Below, piece after piece: positions 27,474-36,072 of a stretch of DNA of 64,000 nucleotides. Position numbers and translations under genes: made by a program. Source of the DNA: Algiphilus sp965216485 (GTDB lineage Bacteria > Pseudomonadota > Gammaproteobacteria > Nevskiales > Nevskiaceae). The stretch spans positions 2,728,001 through 2,792,000 of the forward strand of contig NZ_OZ244162.1 in the NCBI RefSeq assembly GCF_965216485.1. Direction: 5' to 3'. The first letter of the stretch is position 1. Each line of letters begins with the position of its first letter. The notes beneath the pieces are model-generated. The model had not been told where the DNA came from, searched no databases, and saw only the letters and a program-made list of their open reading frames with translations.

Positions 27474-27725
27474 TCAGGCCTGCACGATGTTCACGACAGT
27501 GCGACCGCGACGCGGGCGGAACTCCACCTTGCCGTCCGCCTTGGCGAACAGAGTGTAGTCACGACCCATGCCGCAGTTCTCGCCCGGGTGCAGCTTGCTG
27601 CCGCGCTGGCGCACGATGATCGAGCCGGCACGTACCTGCTCGCCGCCGTAGCGCTTCACGCCCAGTCGCTTGGATTCGGAATCGCGGCCGTTGCGGGTAC
27701 TGCCGCCTGCCTTCTTATGTGCCAT
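27474..27725 (-). CDS. rpmA: 50S ribosomal protein L27
   Basis: The 83-residue basic protein begins AHKKAGGSTRNGRDSESKRL, the standard L27 N terminus that reaches the peptidyl transferase centre, and ends with RRGRTVVNIV. It follows rplU by 32 bases in the classical rplU-rpmA pair. Confidence 0.97.
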   Translation of the reverse strand: MAHKKAGGSTRNGRDSESKRLGVKRYGGEQVRAGSIIVRQRGSKLHPGENCGMGRDYTLFAKADGKVEFRPRRGRTVVNIVQA

Positions 27726-27757
27726 TTCGACGTTCCTCGAAAGTGATCAGTGTGTGC

Positions 27758-28072
27758 TCAGGCGCCGACGATGTCGGTCACGCGCACCGCCGTATAGTTC
27801 TGGCGGTGGCCCTGGCGCTTCATGTGGTGCTTGCGGCGGCGGAACTTCAGGATATGCACCTTGCGGGCACGACCGTGTTCCAGCACTTCGGCAGATACCT
27901 TGGCGCCGTCCACCAGCGGGGAACCGACCTTGGCTTCCTCGCCTTCTCCCACCATCAGCACGCGGTCGAACTCGATGGTTTCACCGACAGCCGCAGGAAG
28001 TGTCTCAACGCGCAGGGCGTCACCCTTCTTCACACGGTACTGCTTACCGCCGGTTTGAATGATGGCGTACAT
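27758..28072 (-). CDS. rplU: 50S ribosomal protein L21
   Basis: The 104-residue protein starts MYAIIQTGGKQYRVKKGD, the usual L21 N terminus, and contains KFRRRKHHMKRQGHRQNYT near the C terminus. GGAG lies seven bases before the ATG at 28072. A second ATG at 28078 is too close to it. The frame continues upstream to 28168 without coding evidence. Confidence 0.97.
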   Translation of the reverse strand: MYAIIQTGGKQYRVKKGDALRVETLPAAVGETIEFDRVLMVGEGEEAKVGSPLVDGAKVSAEVLEHGRARKVHILKFRRRKHHMKRQGHRQNYTAVRVTDIVGA

Positions 28073-28139
28073 CGACATGCTCCGGAATCTCGAAAACGCA
28101 CCCGACGGCCCATTGCGCGGCGGGTGATCAGGGCGCGGG

Positions 28140-28168
28140 ATAATACGCTGTGGCGCTGTCATGGTCAA
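28140..28168 (-). promoter_or_regulatory. rplU-rpmA promoter
   Basis: On the minus strand TTGACC (28163-28168) and TATTAT (28140-28145) are spaced by 17 bases. The start of transcription would be near 28133, giving a leader of about 60 bases. Confidence 0.8.
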
Positions 28169-28262
28169 CGCGCTGCAACACTAGCATCGCCCTCAAGCGC
28201 CGTCGTCTACACTTGCGGCCCAGCCAGCCCCGCTGACTGACCACTAACATCTTATAAGAATC

Positions 28263-29231
28263 ATGGACTTCAAGGACTGCATCGCTCCGGTAGCCGACGA
28301 CATGCGCGCGGTCGACGCCCTGATCCGGGATCGGCTGCACTCGGATGTCGTGCTGATCAACCAGATCTCCGCCCACATCATTGGCTCGGGCGGCAAGCGG
28401 CTGCGCCCGATCCTGGCGCTGATGGCGGCGCGCGCGCACGGTGATGCGAGCGACAAGCCGGTCCTGCTCGCCGCCATCATTGAATTCATCCACACCGCCA
28501 CCCTGCTGCACGACGACGTGGTCGACGAAACCGAGCGACGACGCGGTCAACCCACCGCCAACGCCAACTGGGGGAATCCGGGTGCCGTACTCTCCGGTGA
28601 CTTTCTCTACTCGCGCAGCTTTCAACTGATGGTCGAGGCCGAAGACATGCGCCTGATGCGTGAGCTGGCCGACACCACCAACGCCATTGCCGAGGGCGAA
28701 GTGCTCCAGCTCATGGCCTGCGGCAATCCGGACACCGACGAAGCTGCCTATCTGGAGGTCATCGAGCGCAAGACGGCGCGCCTGTTTCGCGCCGCTACGG
28801 GGCTGGGCGCCATGTTGGCCGGCGGCGATGAAAACGCGCAGCAGGCCGCCCGCGACTACGGCCACAACCTTGGCATGGCCTTCCAGATCGTCGACGACCT
28901 GCTGGACTACCTGGCCGACCCGGAAGTCTCGGGCAAGAATCTCGGTACCGATCTGGCAGAGGGCAAACCCACGCTTCCGCTGATCCGCGCCATGCAGTTG
29001 GGCGGAAGCGCCGAACAGGGCCTCCTCAGAAGCGCGATTGCCGATGGCGGCAGCGATGACATCGAAAGCGTGCTGCGCGCCGTTGAATCCACTGATGCGA
29101 TCCACTACACTTCCGCGGCCGCGCAGCGGTACGCCGCCGCCGCGCAATCCGCGTTGGCGCACGTGCCGCCGTCGGACTATCGGACTGCCATGTCCCAGCT
29201 CGCCGATTTCACCGTGTCCCGCACGCTGTAG
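28263..29231 (+). CDS. ispB: Octaprenyl diphosphate synthase
   Basis: A 322-residue all-alpha trans-prenyltransferase that makes the ubiquinone side chain. Two Asp-rich motifs bind Mg2+ and substrate: LLHDDVVDETERRRG and FQIVDDLLDYLAD. GSGGKRLRP is the usual isopentenyl-diphosphate site. It is divergent from rplU, as in many Gammaproteobacteria. Chain length (C40 or another) cannot be fixed by eye. Confidence 0.93.
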   Translation: MDFKDCIAPVADDMRAVDALIRDRLHSDVVLINQISAHIIGSGGKRLRPILALMAARAHGDASDKPVLLAAIIEFIHTATLLHDDVVDETERRRGQPTANANWGNPGAVLSGDFLYSRSFQLMVEAEDMRLMRELADTTNAIAEGEVLQLMACGNPDTDEAAYLEVIERKTARLFRAATGLGAMLAGGDENAQQAARDYGHNLGMAFQIVDDLLDYLADPEVSGKNLGTDLAEGKPTLPLIRAMQLGGSAEQGLLRSAIADGGSDDIESVLRAVESTDAIHYTSAAAQRYAAAAQSALAHVPPSDYRTAMSQLADFTVSRTL

Positions 29232-29260
29232 GAATCAATCACGAGCCGCGTGAATGCAGT

Positions 29261-29337
29261 CGGGGTGTAGCTCAGCTTGGTAGAGCGCTTCGTTCGGGAC
29301 GAAGAGGTCGTAGGTTCGAATCCTGTCACCCCGACCA
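29261..29337 (+). tRNA. tRNA-Pro (anticodon CGG)
   Basis: A 77-base tRNA with acceptor arms CGGGGTG and CACCCCG, anticodon stem CTTCG/CGAAG around loop TTCGGGA (anticodon CGG, codon CCG), T-loop GGTTCGAATCC and encoded CCA. It starts 29 bases after the ispB stop. Confidence 0.97.
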
Positions 29338-29735
29338 TCTCTGGTCATCCATACCGCACCGCTTGCTTGCGTCGCCTTCGGCGACCGAGGTCGTAGGTTG
29401 TCAGGGCCCTCCATGGCCCTGACCCTGCGGGCTCCCTCCGGTCGCTCGACAGCGCGTCCTGCGCTGTCGCCGAATCCTGTCACCCCGACCATCTCTGGTC
29501 ATCCACACCACACCGCTTGCTTGCTTGCATCGCCTTCGGCGACCGAGGTCGTAGGTTGTCAGGGCCTTCCATGGCCCTGAGCCTTCGGGCTCCCGTAAGT
29601 CGCTCGGATCGGCTGTCCTGCCGATCCGTGTCACGTCCCTCCATGGCCTCGCCCCTTCGGGCCCCCTTGGCTTGCTCGGATCGGCTGTCCTGCCCGATCC
29701 GTATCAGGGCTTTCCCTGGCCATCGCCCCGCCCTG
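29338..29735. repeat. Tandem palindromic repeats with tRNA-Pro 3' pieces
   Basis: The 35 bases that end tRNA-Pro and follow it (29317-29351) recur exactly at 29471-29505. The tRNA fragment GAGGTCGTAGGTT also recurs at 29387-29399 and 29545-29557. At the first copy the two tRNA parts are split in the T-loop by a 71-base insert (29400-29470). The insert has two perfect hairpins: GTCAGGGCC/GGCCCTGAC around CTCCAT, and CGACAGCGC/GCGCTGTCG around GTCCT. A second unit (29558-29628) keeps the loop TCCAT and replaces the second stem by CGGATCGGC/GCCGATCCG around TGTCCT, so changes in one arm are matched in the other. A third, shorter unit runs to about 29720. No gene is present in this block. Confidence 0.85.
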
Positions 29736-29737
29736 GC

Positions 29738-30286
29738 CTACTGCTGCAAGGCGGCCTCAATGGCACTACGGACTCGCTCGTCTTCCGGTTCGATCCGGGT
29801 ATCGAAATCGGTCAGGAAGCGCCCATCCCGCCCCACCAGATACTTGTGGTAATTCCAGCGTGGCTGCGGAGCACCCGCGGCGTAGAGCTTGGCAAACAAG
29901 GGCTGCGCTTCGGCTGCCTTCACTGCGCCCTTCTCGAACATGGGGAATTCCACGCCGTAGTTGATCTTGCAGAATTCCGCCGTCTTTTCGGCGCTATCGA
30001 ATTCCTGACCGCCAAAGTCGGCCGACGGAAAGCCGAGCACGCTGAAGCCTTGAGCCCCATAGCGTTGCTGCAATGCCTGCAGGCCGCCCAGCTGCCCCAC
30101 ATAACCGCACTGGCTGGCGGTATTCACGACCAACAGCACTTTGCCTGCATAGGCGTCGCATAAGTCAACAGACTCGCCAAGCAGCCGCTTGGCCGATACA
30201 TCCAGCACTTCGCTGTCGCAAGCCAGCGAGAGACTGGACCAGAGAGCCGTCGCCATGAGCGCCACTGCATACGCCAACTTTTTCAT
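29738..30286 (-). CDS. Exported glutathione peroxidase family protein
   Basis: A 182-residue thioredoxin-fold peroxidase of the glutathione peroxidase (BtuE-like) family. The catalytic motif VNTASQCGYVGQ carries peroxidatic Cys60, not selenocysteine, and GFPSADFGGQEF and WNYHKYLVGRDG hold the usual Gln and Trp. The first 22 residues form a signal peptide (AYAVALMATALWSSLSLA), so it acts in the periplasm. The Cys directly after it is not in a typical lipobox. GGAAGG is six bases before the ATG at 30286; another ATG at 30292 has no room for a binding site. Confidence 0.88.
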   Translation of the reverse strand: MKKLAYAVALMATALWSSLSLACDSEVLDVSAKRLLGESVDLCDAYAGKVLLVVNTASQCGYVGQLGGLQALQQRYGAQGFSVLGFPSADFGGQEFDSAEKTAEFCKINYGVEFPMFEKGAVKAAEAQPLFAKLYAAGAPQPRWNYHKYLVGRDGRFLTDFDTRIEPEDERVRSAIEAALQQ

Positions 30287-30566
30287 CGTCATCCTTCCAA
30301 TAGCACCGGGTGAAACAAGGTAGCAAGCTGGGGCTTGCCGCTCGCACCCGTCTCACGCAAGCCGAACAATAACGAAGATGTCGCTGCTCGCCGCCAGCGG
30401 CCCGGCGCTATGCAAGACGACGTTTTCAGCAAGGCTATCGCGCGATCAAGAGGACGTGCAGCGGTTATCGCCACAGCCGCACCAGCACCGGGATACAGCT
30501 GCGCCACGCCTACGCGCGCTGTGCACGCCCTGCGCACTCATCGATGGCATAATGCGCGGCTCCTGC

Positions 30567-30657
30567 GGAGGGGTGTCCGAGCGGTCGAAGGAGCACGCCT
30601 GGAAAGCGTGTATACGGTAACCCCGTATCGAGGGTTCGAATCCCTCCCCCTCCGCCA
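30567..30657 (+). tRNA. tRNA-Ser (anticodon GGA)
   Basis: A 91-base class II tRNA: acceptor GGAGGGG/CCCCTCC, discriminator G, anticodon stem CACGC/GCGTG with loop CTGGAAA (anticodon GGA), a long variable arm (TATACGGTAACCCCGTATC), T-loop GGTTCGAATCC and encoded CCA. The 280 bases upstream to the peroxidase gene hold no gene I can support; CATAAT about 15 bases upstream may be part of its promoter. Confidence 0.96.
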
Positions 30658-30664
30658 GTCACAG

Positions 30665-30699
30665 AAAAGCCGGCACACGTGCCGGCTTTTGTCGTTTTT
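30665..30699 (+). terminator. Terminator after tRNA-Ser
   Basis: A strong hairpin, AAAAGCCGGC and GCCGGCTTTT with a six-base loop, is followed by TTTTT a few bases later. It starts eight bases after the tRNA CCA end. Confidence 0.85.
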
Positions 30700-30726
30700 A
30701 CACAGGAAACAGCGTCAGGCGAAGGC

Positions 30727-32211
30727 TCAGGCGGTTTCGTAATTCTGGATATCCAGCGTGCGGGTCAGCCGTTGATATTCGACCGTCCTGCCGGGCCAGT
30801 TGTTGGTGATGCGCCCATCGGCGGTCTGGTACCAGCTACTGCAACCGGCGGCCCACACCGTATGCGACAGGCGTTCCTGAAGCTGCCGGTTGAAGGCGCG
30901 AGCGACTTCGGGCTTGACGGCGAGCAGGCGGTGGTGGCGCAGGCGCTCCAGTGCCTCGGCCAGGTACTGCATCTGGCTTTCGATCATGACGATGATCGAA
31001 TTGCCGCCCAGATTGGTATTCGGCCCGTACATCAGGAAGAGATTGGGGAAGTCCGGCACCGTAATGCCCAGATAGGCCTCCGCTCCGCGCGACCATTGTT
31101 CGTGCAGATCCACCCCGTTCCGGCCGATAAAGCGGATCGGCGCCAGGAACTCGGTGGCCTTGAAGCCGGTGCCCCAGATCAGCACATCGCAGTCGTGCTG
31201 GACGCCATCCTTGGTACGGATGCCGTCGGCATTGATGTGGTCGATGGCCTCGGTCTCCAGATGGACGTTGTCGCGCTGCAGGGCGGGGTAATAGTCGCTG
31301 GAGAAGAGCACGCGCTTGCACCCGATCGGATAATCCGGCGTCAGCTTGCGTCGCAATTCCGGATCCTTGACCTGGCGCTCGAGATGCCAGCGCGTGACGC
31401 GCAGGAAGAGACGGTGCATCGGTGAATCGCCTTCGTCGAAGACATCCGTACTCAGATCCGCGAGCTTCCAGATGGCATAGCGGAAGGGACGGTCATAGCC
31501 TGGCATGCGCCCAAACAGGAATCGATTCAGCGCACCGTAGGGACCGTCAAGCCGTGGCAGCAGATAGGGCGCACTGCGCTGAAAGACCGTGAGCTGACCC
31601 GCTTCCTCGGCAACATGTGGGATGAACTGGATGGCACTGGCACCCGTTCCGATCACGGCCACGCGTTTGCCGCGCAGATTCACCGAGTGGTCCCACTGCG
31701 CCGAGTGGAAGGCAGTACCGGCAAAGGCATCACGACCCGGGATGGCGGGCCAGGAAGGACGTGAGAGCTGACCAACACCCAGCACCAGTGCACGCGTTTG
31801 CCAGCATCGGCCATCCTCGGCAGTGACGGTCCAGGTCGCCGTGCTCTCGTCCCAGCGCGCCTCTTCCACGCTGACACCAAAGTGGGCGTAGCGATAAAGA
31901 TCGAAATGGCGCGCGCAGGCGCGCATGTAATCGAGGATTTCGGGCTGGCGCGGGTAGCGGCGCGAGAAGGTCACCTTCTTGAAGAAGGAGAAGGAATACA
32001 GGTGCCACGGCACATCGCAGGCGGCACCCGGATAGGTGTTTTCGCGCCACACGCCGCCCACGTCCGGCCCCTTCTCGAGAATGGCCATGCGTCGGCAACC
32101 CTGCTTCTGCGCCTGGATCGCGGCACCCAGGCCGGAAAAGCCCGCGCCAATGATCAATACGTCGAGCAATTCGGTGGTGTTGTCGGTGCGCGTTTGGGCA
32201 CGACGGTTCAT
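30727..32211 (-). CDS. Flavin-containing (Baeyer-Villiger type) monooxygenase
   Basis: A 494-residue FAD/NADPH enzyme. The FAD site IIGAGFSGLGAAIQ is near residue 20, the NADPH site VIGTGASAIQFIP near 175, and between them stands FAGTAFHSAQWDH, a Baeyer-Villiger fingerprint of the form FxGxxxHxxxW. Such enzymes insert oxygen next to a ketone or oxidise other lipophilic substrates. CAGGAG lies six bases before the ATG at 32211; an in-frame TTG at 32268 is less likely. It follows the enoyl-CoA hydratase/FadH operon by 200 bases on the same strand. Substrate unknown. Confidence 0.9.
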   Translation of the reverse strand: MNRRAQTRTDNTTELLDVLIIGAGFSGLGAAIQAQKQGCRRMAILEKGPDVGGVWRENTYPGAACDVPWHLYSFSFFKKVTFSRRYPRQPEILDYMRACARHFDLYRYAHFGVSVEEARWDESTATWTVTAEDGRCWQTRALVLGVGQLSRPSWPAIPGRDAFAGTAFHSAQWDHSVNLRGKRVAVIGTGASAIQFIPHVAEEAGQLTVFQRSAPYLLPRLDGPYGALNRFLFGRMPGYDRPFRYAIWKLADLSTDVFDEGDSPMHRLFLRVTRWHLERQVKDPELRRKLTPDYPIGCKRVLFSSDYYPALQRDNVHLETEAIDHINADGIRTKDGVQHDCDVLIWGTGFKATEFLAPIRFIGRNGVDLHEQWSRGAEAYLGITVPDFPNLFLMYGPNTNLGGNSIIVMIESQMQYLAEALERLRHHRLLAVKPEVARAFNRQLQERLSHTVWAAGCSSWYQTADGRITNNWPGRTVEYQRLTRTLDIQNYETA

Positions 32212-32380
32212 CCGTGTCTCCTGATTTTCTAGGTCTGAACGGCTCTCGACCGATCGTTTACCTGACAAGTATGCCGATCAGCGCGCGCTGGATCGAGGGT
32301 GTATCCCATGCGCGGACGCGATCATCCATGCGGTGCATCGCACAGACGCGCGGAACCGCCTCCGGCAGGAAGGTGGCGAG

Positions 32381-32406
32381 CCCCGGCGTCTGCAAGGACG
32401 CCGGGG
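32381..32406 (-). terminator. GC-rich hairpin after the MaoC gene
   Basis: CCCCGGCGTC and GACGCCGGGG pair perfectly across a six-base loop just after the MaoC-type gene on the minus strand. No T-run follows, so termination is uncertain. Confidence 0.4.
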
Positions 32407-32412
32407 CCACGC

Positions 32413-33525
32413 TTAGCTGCTGGTCTTCTTCGTGCTGGCGCGCTTTCCGGCCGGGGCGCTTCCCTTCTTGGCAGCGGTCTTCTTGGCGGCGGTCTTCTTC
32501 GCTGCACCCTTCTTGGTCGCCGTCTTCTTGACCGAAGCCTTCTTTGCGCTGGCCTTCTTGGCGGCGCGCTTGGTGGCACTGCCCTTCTTCGCGACTGCGG
32601 GACGGCTGTCGGCGGCAGGGGCCGGTGCTTCGGTCGTGCCGGTTGCGGTGGCAGCCGCCACCGGGTCCACACGGCCTTCCAGGTAGACAGTGTCGCGCGC
32701 CGCATTGGTGAGCAGGTACTCCCGTCCCTGCCCGTCCTCGCGCATCAGCAGTTCCACACGCGACGGCAGAAAGACCGGACGCTTAAAGGCCACTGTGAGC
32801 TGCATGGCTTCCTGTCCAGGCGGAATGATCCGCGCCACGCTGCGCGCATAGGAAAACATGCCGTGCGCAATGGCACGCTTGAAGCCGAAGGGCTTGGCCG
32901 CCAGTGCATGCATGTGAATCGGATTGACGTCGCCGGCGATCAGTCCATAGCGGCGGCCGATATCCTCGGGTGTCTGCCAGCTCTCCACCACCTGGTATTG
33001 CGACCAGTCAGGGGGCGTCCACCCGCCCTTCTTCTTGCTGCCGCCGCCCGCGCCCTTGCGGATCAGGTTCGTGCTGGTGGACTCCCACGGCACCTTGCCG
33101 GTGGTGTCGAAAATGCGCGTCACCAGATCGAACTCCAGCCCGGCATCCACCGGCCGCGGTCCTTCCACCGTGACCTCGATGTCCAGCACTTCATTGGCCG
33201 CGATGGCTCTGTGCTGTGTCACCGCATTGCGCACATGCACCGCGCCCAGCAACTTGAAGGGGAAAGCCTTGTGCGTGAGCACCTGCAGATGCAACGGCGC
33301 AGCGAGGACGTGCGGATAGCTCGGCGGCAGCTTTCCATCAATGCGGAAATTGCACAGGCTTCGGTACTTGCGCAGCGCCTCCGCGTCGGCCACGACGCCG
33401 CGGCAACGCGCCACGATGGGCGGAATCGACTCGCCGGGTTTCAGACCCGCGCCACGCGCCAGCGCAGCACGCAGAAACCCGGTCCAGGCGGAGGGCAGCT
33501 CCTTGTATTCCAGCGTGTAGCTCAT
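32413..33525 (-). CDS. MaoC-like dehydratase with histone-H1-like tail
   Basis: The 370-residue protein has two parts. Residues 1-290 are a double-hotdog MaoC-type hydratase/dehydratase, with the hydratase 2 motif YGLIAGDVNPIHMHALAAKP and the following GFKRAIAHGMFSYA. Such enzymes hydrate enoyl-CoA. Residues 300-370 are almost only Lys, Ala, Thr and Ser in AAKK-type repeats, as in AlgP or bacterial histone-H1-like proteins, which bind nucleic acid or polyanions. The join is in one open frame with no sign of a frameshift. It is the last gene of an operon with enoyl-CoA hydratase, FadH and a thioesterase. The tail may bind DNA, polyphosphate or a granule surface; this is speculation. Confidence 0.85.
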   Translation of the reverse strand: MSYTLEYKELPSAWTGFLRAALARGAGLKPGESIPPIVARCRGVVADAEALRKYRSLCNFRIDGKLPPSYPHVLAAPLHLQVLTHKAFPFKLLGAVHVRNAVTQHRAIAANEVLDIEVTVEGPRPVDAGLEFDLVTRIFDTTGKVPWESTSTNLIRKGAGGGSKKKGGWTPPDWSQYQVVESWQTPEDIGRRYGLIAGDVNPIHMHALAAKPFGFKRAIAHGMFSYARSVARIIPPGQEAMQLTVAFKRPVFLPSRVELLMREDGQGREYLLTNAARDTVYLEGRVDPVAAATATGTTEAPAPAADSRPAVAKKGSATKRAAKKASAKKASVKKTATKKGAAKKTAAKKTAAKKGSAPAGKRASTKKTSS

Positions 33526-33570
33526 TGACTTGGTCCTTGTGCTCTTGTGTGTGTGTGCCAGCGTGCGCGA

Positions 33571-34053
33571 TCAGCTTGAACGGCGTGTGACCCAGATCGC
33601 GATGTCGGCGTGGAAGACCATCTCCCCCCGGTCATCGCGCACGGCGATGTCCACATGCAGCGTCTCGCCATCCGGCAAGGGCTGCGGCAACGACAAGCTT
33701 GCCGTCGCGTGCATGGTGCCCCGCGCCTTGGCCAGATACTGCACCGTCATGCCCTTGGGAATCCAGCGGTGCGACTTCGGCAGCGTGGCCTCGGCCGCCA
33801 CGCCCATCGCCAGTTCGGCGAGATTGCACAGCGCAATGGCATGCACCGTGCCGAGGTGATTCCGTACGCCCCGGGTGTGCCGCATGGAAGCTGTCACGCA
33901 TCCCGGCTCCACCGATTCCACCAGTACGGGAATGCTGCGGAAGTACGGCGCCAGGCGCTGAAAGATACCGGTGAACAACCGCTTTCCGCCCGGAACAGCC
34001 TGCAGGCGCTGGAACAATGACAGCACCGATACCCGATCCTGAATGCCGGCCAT
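33571..34053 (-). CDS. Hotdog-fold thioesterase-like protein (DUF4442 type)
   Basis: A 160-residue hotdog protein. The helix region NHLGTVHAIALCNLAELAMG and later KGMTVQYLAKARGTM resemble DUF4442/PaaI-like acyl-CoA thioesterases. It starts three bases after the fadH stop and is followed by the MaoC gene, so it is part of a fatty-acid operon and may release CoA from acyl-CoA. Enzyme activity is not proven for DUF4442. Confidence 0.75.
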   Translation of the reverse strand: MAGIQDRVSVLSLFQRLQAVPGGKRLFTGIFQRLAPYFRSIPVLVESVEPGCVTASMRHTRGVRNHLGTVHAIALCNLAELAMGVAAEATLPKSHRWIPKGMTVQYLAKARGTMHATASLSLPQPLPDGETLHVDIAVRDDRGEMVFHADIAIWVTRRSS

Positions 34054-34056
34054 GGT

Positions 34057-36072
34057 CTATACCTTGAGTGCGATTTCGGTGGCTTGCCGGATGGCACGCT
34101 TGGCATCGAGTTCGGCCGCCTCGTGAGCACCGCCCACCACATGGAAGGGAATGCCACGTTCGCGCAAAGGCTCTTCCAATGAGCGGTCCGACAACTGGCC
34201 CGCACAGACCACCACGCTGTCGACGGCAAGCGTGCGCGGCTCGTCACCAACCACGATATGCAGGCCTTCATCGTCGATCCGCTCGTAGTGCACGCCGCCG
34301 ATCATGTGCACGCCGCGATCGCGCAGACTGGACCGGTGCACCCAACCGCTGGTCTTGCCCAGTCCCTTGCCCAGAGACTCCTTCTTGCGCTGCAGCAGCC
34401 AGATCTGCCTGGGCGAATCCGGCGTCGCCTTGGCGGCAATGCCGCCCGCGCTGTCGATGGCGGGGTTCACCCCCCACTCGGCATACCAGGCCGCCGGGTC
34501 CAGGGCCGTGGATTCGGCGCTGGACAGCAGCTCGGACACATCGAAGCCGATGCCGCCGGCGCCGATGACCGCCACGCGCGGCCCCACGCGTTCGCTCTGC
34601 TCGATGGCTTCCGCGTACTGCAGCACGCTGGGGTGATCGATACCGGGAATCGCGGGAACCCGACCGGTGACCCCGCTGGCGAGAATGACCTCGTCAAAAT
34701 CGGTGAGCATCTCGATGTCCACCTCGACGCCGAGACGCACGGTCACACCCAAGGTCTCGAGTCGGCGCGTGTAGTAGCGCAGGGTCTCGGTGAATTCCTC
34801 CTTGCCCGGAATACGGGCCGCCAGGCGGAACTGTCCGCCCACTGCCTCGCCCCGCTCGAACAGGGTCACGTGATGGCCGCGCTCGGCGAGCTCTACGGCC
34901 GCGGTCATACCGGCAGGCCCCGCGCCCACTACCGCCACCTGCTTGACCACTTCGGCCGGTTTGCGCACCAGCTCGGTCTCATAGGCGGCGTAGGGATTGA
35001 CCAGACAGCTGGCGCGCTTGAGCGCGAAGGTATGGTCCAGACAGGCCTGGTTGCAGGCGATGCAGGTGTTGATGTCCTGCGCGCCGCCGCGCGCGGCCTT
35101 GTTGACGAAATCCGGGTCGGCAAGCAGCGGCCGCGCCAGCGAGACCATGTCGCAGGCGCCGCGCGCCAGCAGATCCTCGGCGATTTCCGGGGTATTGATG
35201 CGATTGACCGCGATCACCGGGATGGAGACCTCCGGCCGCAGCTTTTCCGGCACAAAGCCGAAGGCGGCGCGCGGAACGCTGGTCACGATGGTGGGCACAC
35301 GCGCCTCATGCCAGCCTATCCCGGTGTTGATCATGGTTGCGCCGGCGGCTTCGATGGCCTTGGCCTGGAACAGCACCTCGTCCCAGGTGTTGCCACCTTC
35401 CACCAGATCCAGCATGGAAAGCCGGAAGATGATGATGAAGTCCGGCCCCACCGCTTCGCGCACGGCCTTGACGATTTCGACCGGGAAGCGCGACCGATTC
35501 TCGATGGGCCCACCCCAGTCATCGTCGCGGCGATTCACACGTGGCGTGGTGAACTGATTGATCAGATAGCCTTCCGAGCCCATGATCTCGACGCCGTCGT
35601 AGCCCGCCTCGCGCGCCAGCACGGCGCAACGGGCGTAGTCGGCAATGGTGGAGCGAATGCCCCGCTCCGACATGGCGCGCGGCTTGAAGGGATTGATGGG
35701 CGATTTCACCGCCGACGCCGAGACCGACAGCGGGTGATAGCTGTAGCGGCCCGCATGCAGAATCTGCAGCGCGATCTTGCCGCCTGCCTCATGCACCGCC
35801 GAGGTCACGTCCCGGTGCGGGCCCACCTCGCGCTTGCTGCTGAGCTTGGAGGCAAAGGGATACAGCCAGCCTTCGCGATTGGGCGAGAAACCGCCGGTAA
35901 CGGCCAGCGCCACACCACCCTTGGCACGGGCTCCGAAGAAGGCCGCCAGCTTGTCGAAATCGCGCGCCTTGTCTTCCAGCCCGATATGCATCGAGCCCAT
36001 CAGGACACGGTTGCGTAGCTGGGTGAAGCCGAGGTCGAGGGGCTCGAGCAGATGCGGATAGGCGGCGTTCAT
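34057..36072 (-). CDS. fadH: 2,4-dienoyl-CoA reductase (NADPH)
   Basis: The 671-residue protein matches E. coli FadH in length and layout. It has an Old-Yellow-Enzyme FMN barrel (residues 1-340, HAGRYSYHP with the flavin-side His), a 4Fe-4S cluster site (CIACNQACLD plus a following Cys), and FAD and NADPH domains (VAVVGAGPAGMTAAVELAER and VAVIGAGGIGFDVSELL). It reduces dienoyl-CoA formed when unsaturated fatty acids with even-numbered double bonds are degraded. Its ATG overlaps the enoyl-CoA hydratase stop as ATGA. Confidence 0.92.
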   Translation of the reverse strand: MNAAYPHLLEPLDLGFTQLRNRVLMGSMHIGLEDKARDFDKLAAFFGARAKGGVALAVTGGFSPNREGWLYPFASKLSSKREVGPHRDVTSAVHEAGGKIALQILHAGRYSYHPLSVSASAVKSPINPFKPRAMSERGIRSTIADYARCAVLAREAGYDGVEIMGSEGYLINQFTTPRVNRRDDDWGGPIENRSRFPVEIVKAVREAVGPDFIIIFRLSMLDLVEGGNTWDEVLFQAKAIEAAGATMINTGIGWHEARVPTIVTSVPRAAFGFVPEKLRPEVSIPVIAVNRINTPEIAEDLLARGACDMVSLARPLLADPDFVNKAARGGAQDINTCIACNQACLDHTFALKRASCLVNPYAAYETELVRKPAEVVKQVAVVGAGPAGMTAAVELAERGHHVTLFERGEAVGGQFRLAARIPGKEEFTETLRYYTRRLETLGVTVRLGVEVDIEMLTDFDEVILASGVTGRVPAIPGIDHPSVLQYAEAIEQSERVGPRVAVIGAGGIGFDVSELLSSAESTALDPAAWYAEWGVNPAIDSAGGIAAKATPDSPRQIWLLQRKKESLGKGLGKTSGWVHRSSLRDRGVHMIGGVHYERIDDEGLHIVVGDEPRTLAVDSVVVCAGQLSDRSLEEPLRERGIPFHVVGGAHEAAELDAKRAIRQATEIALKV

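Noticed and set aside
29338..29735. Integrated element at tRNA-Pro
   Set aside because: Direct repeats of the tRNA end exist, but only 154 bases lie between them and no integrase or cargo gene is present.
34258..36018. Plus-strand 586-codon frame opposite fadH
   Set aside because: Antisense to a full-length FadH with all cofactor motifs.
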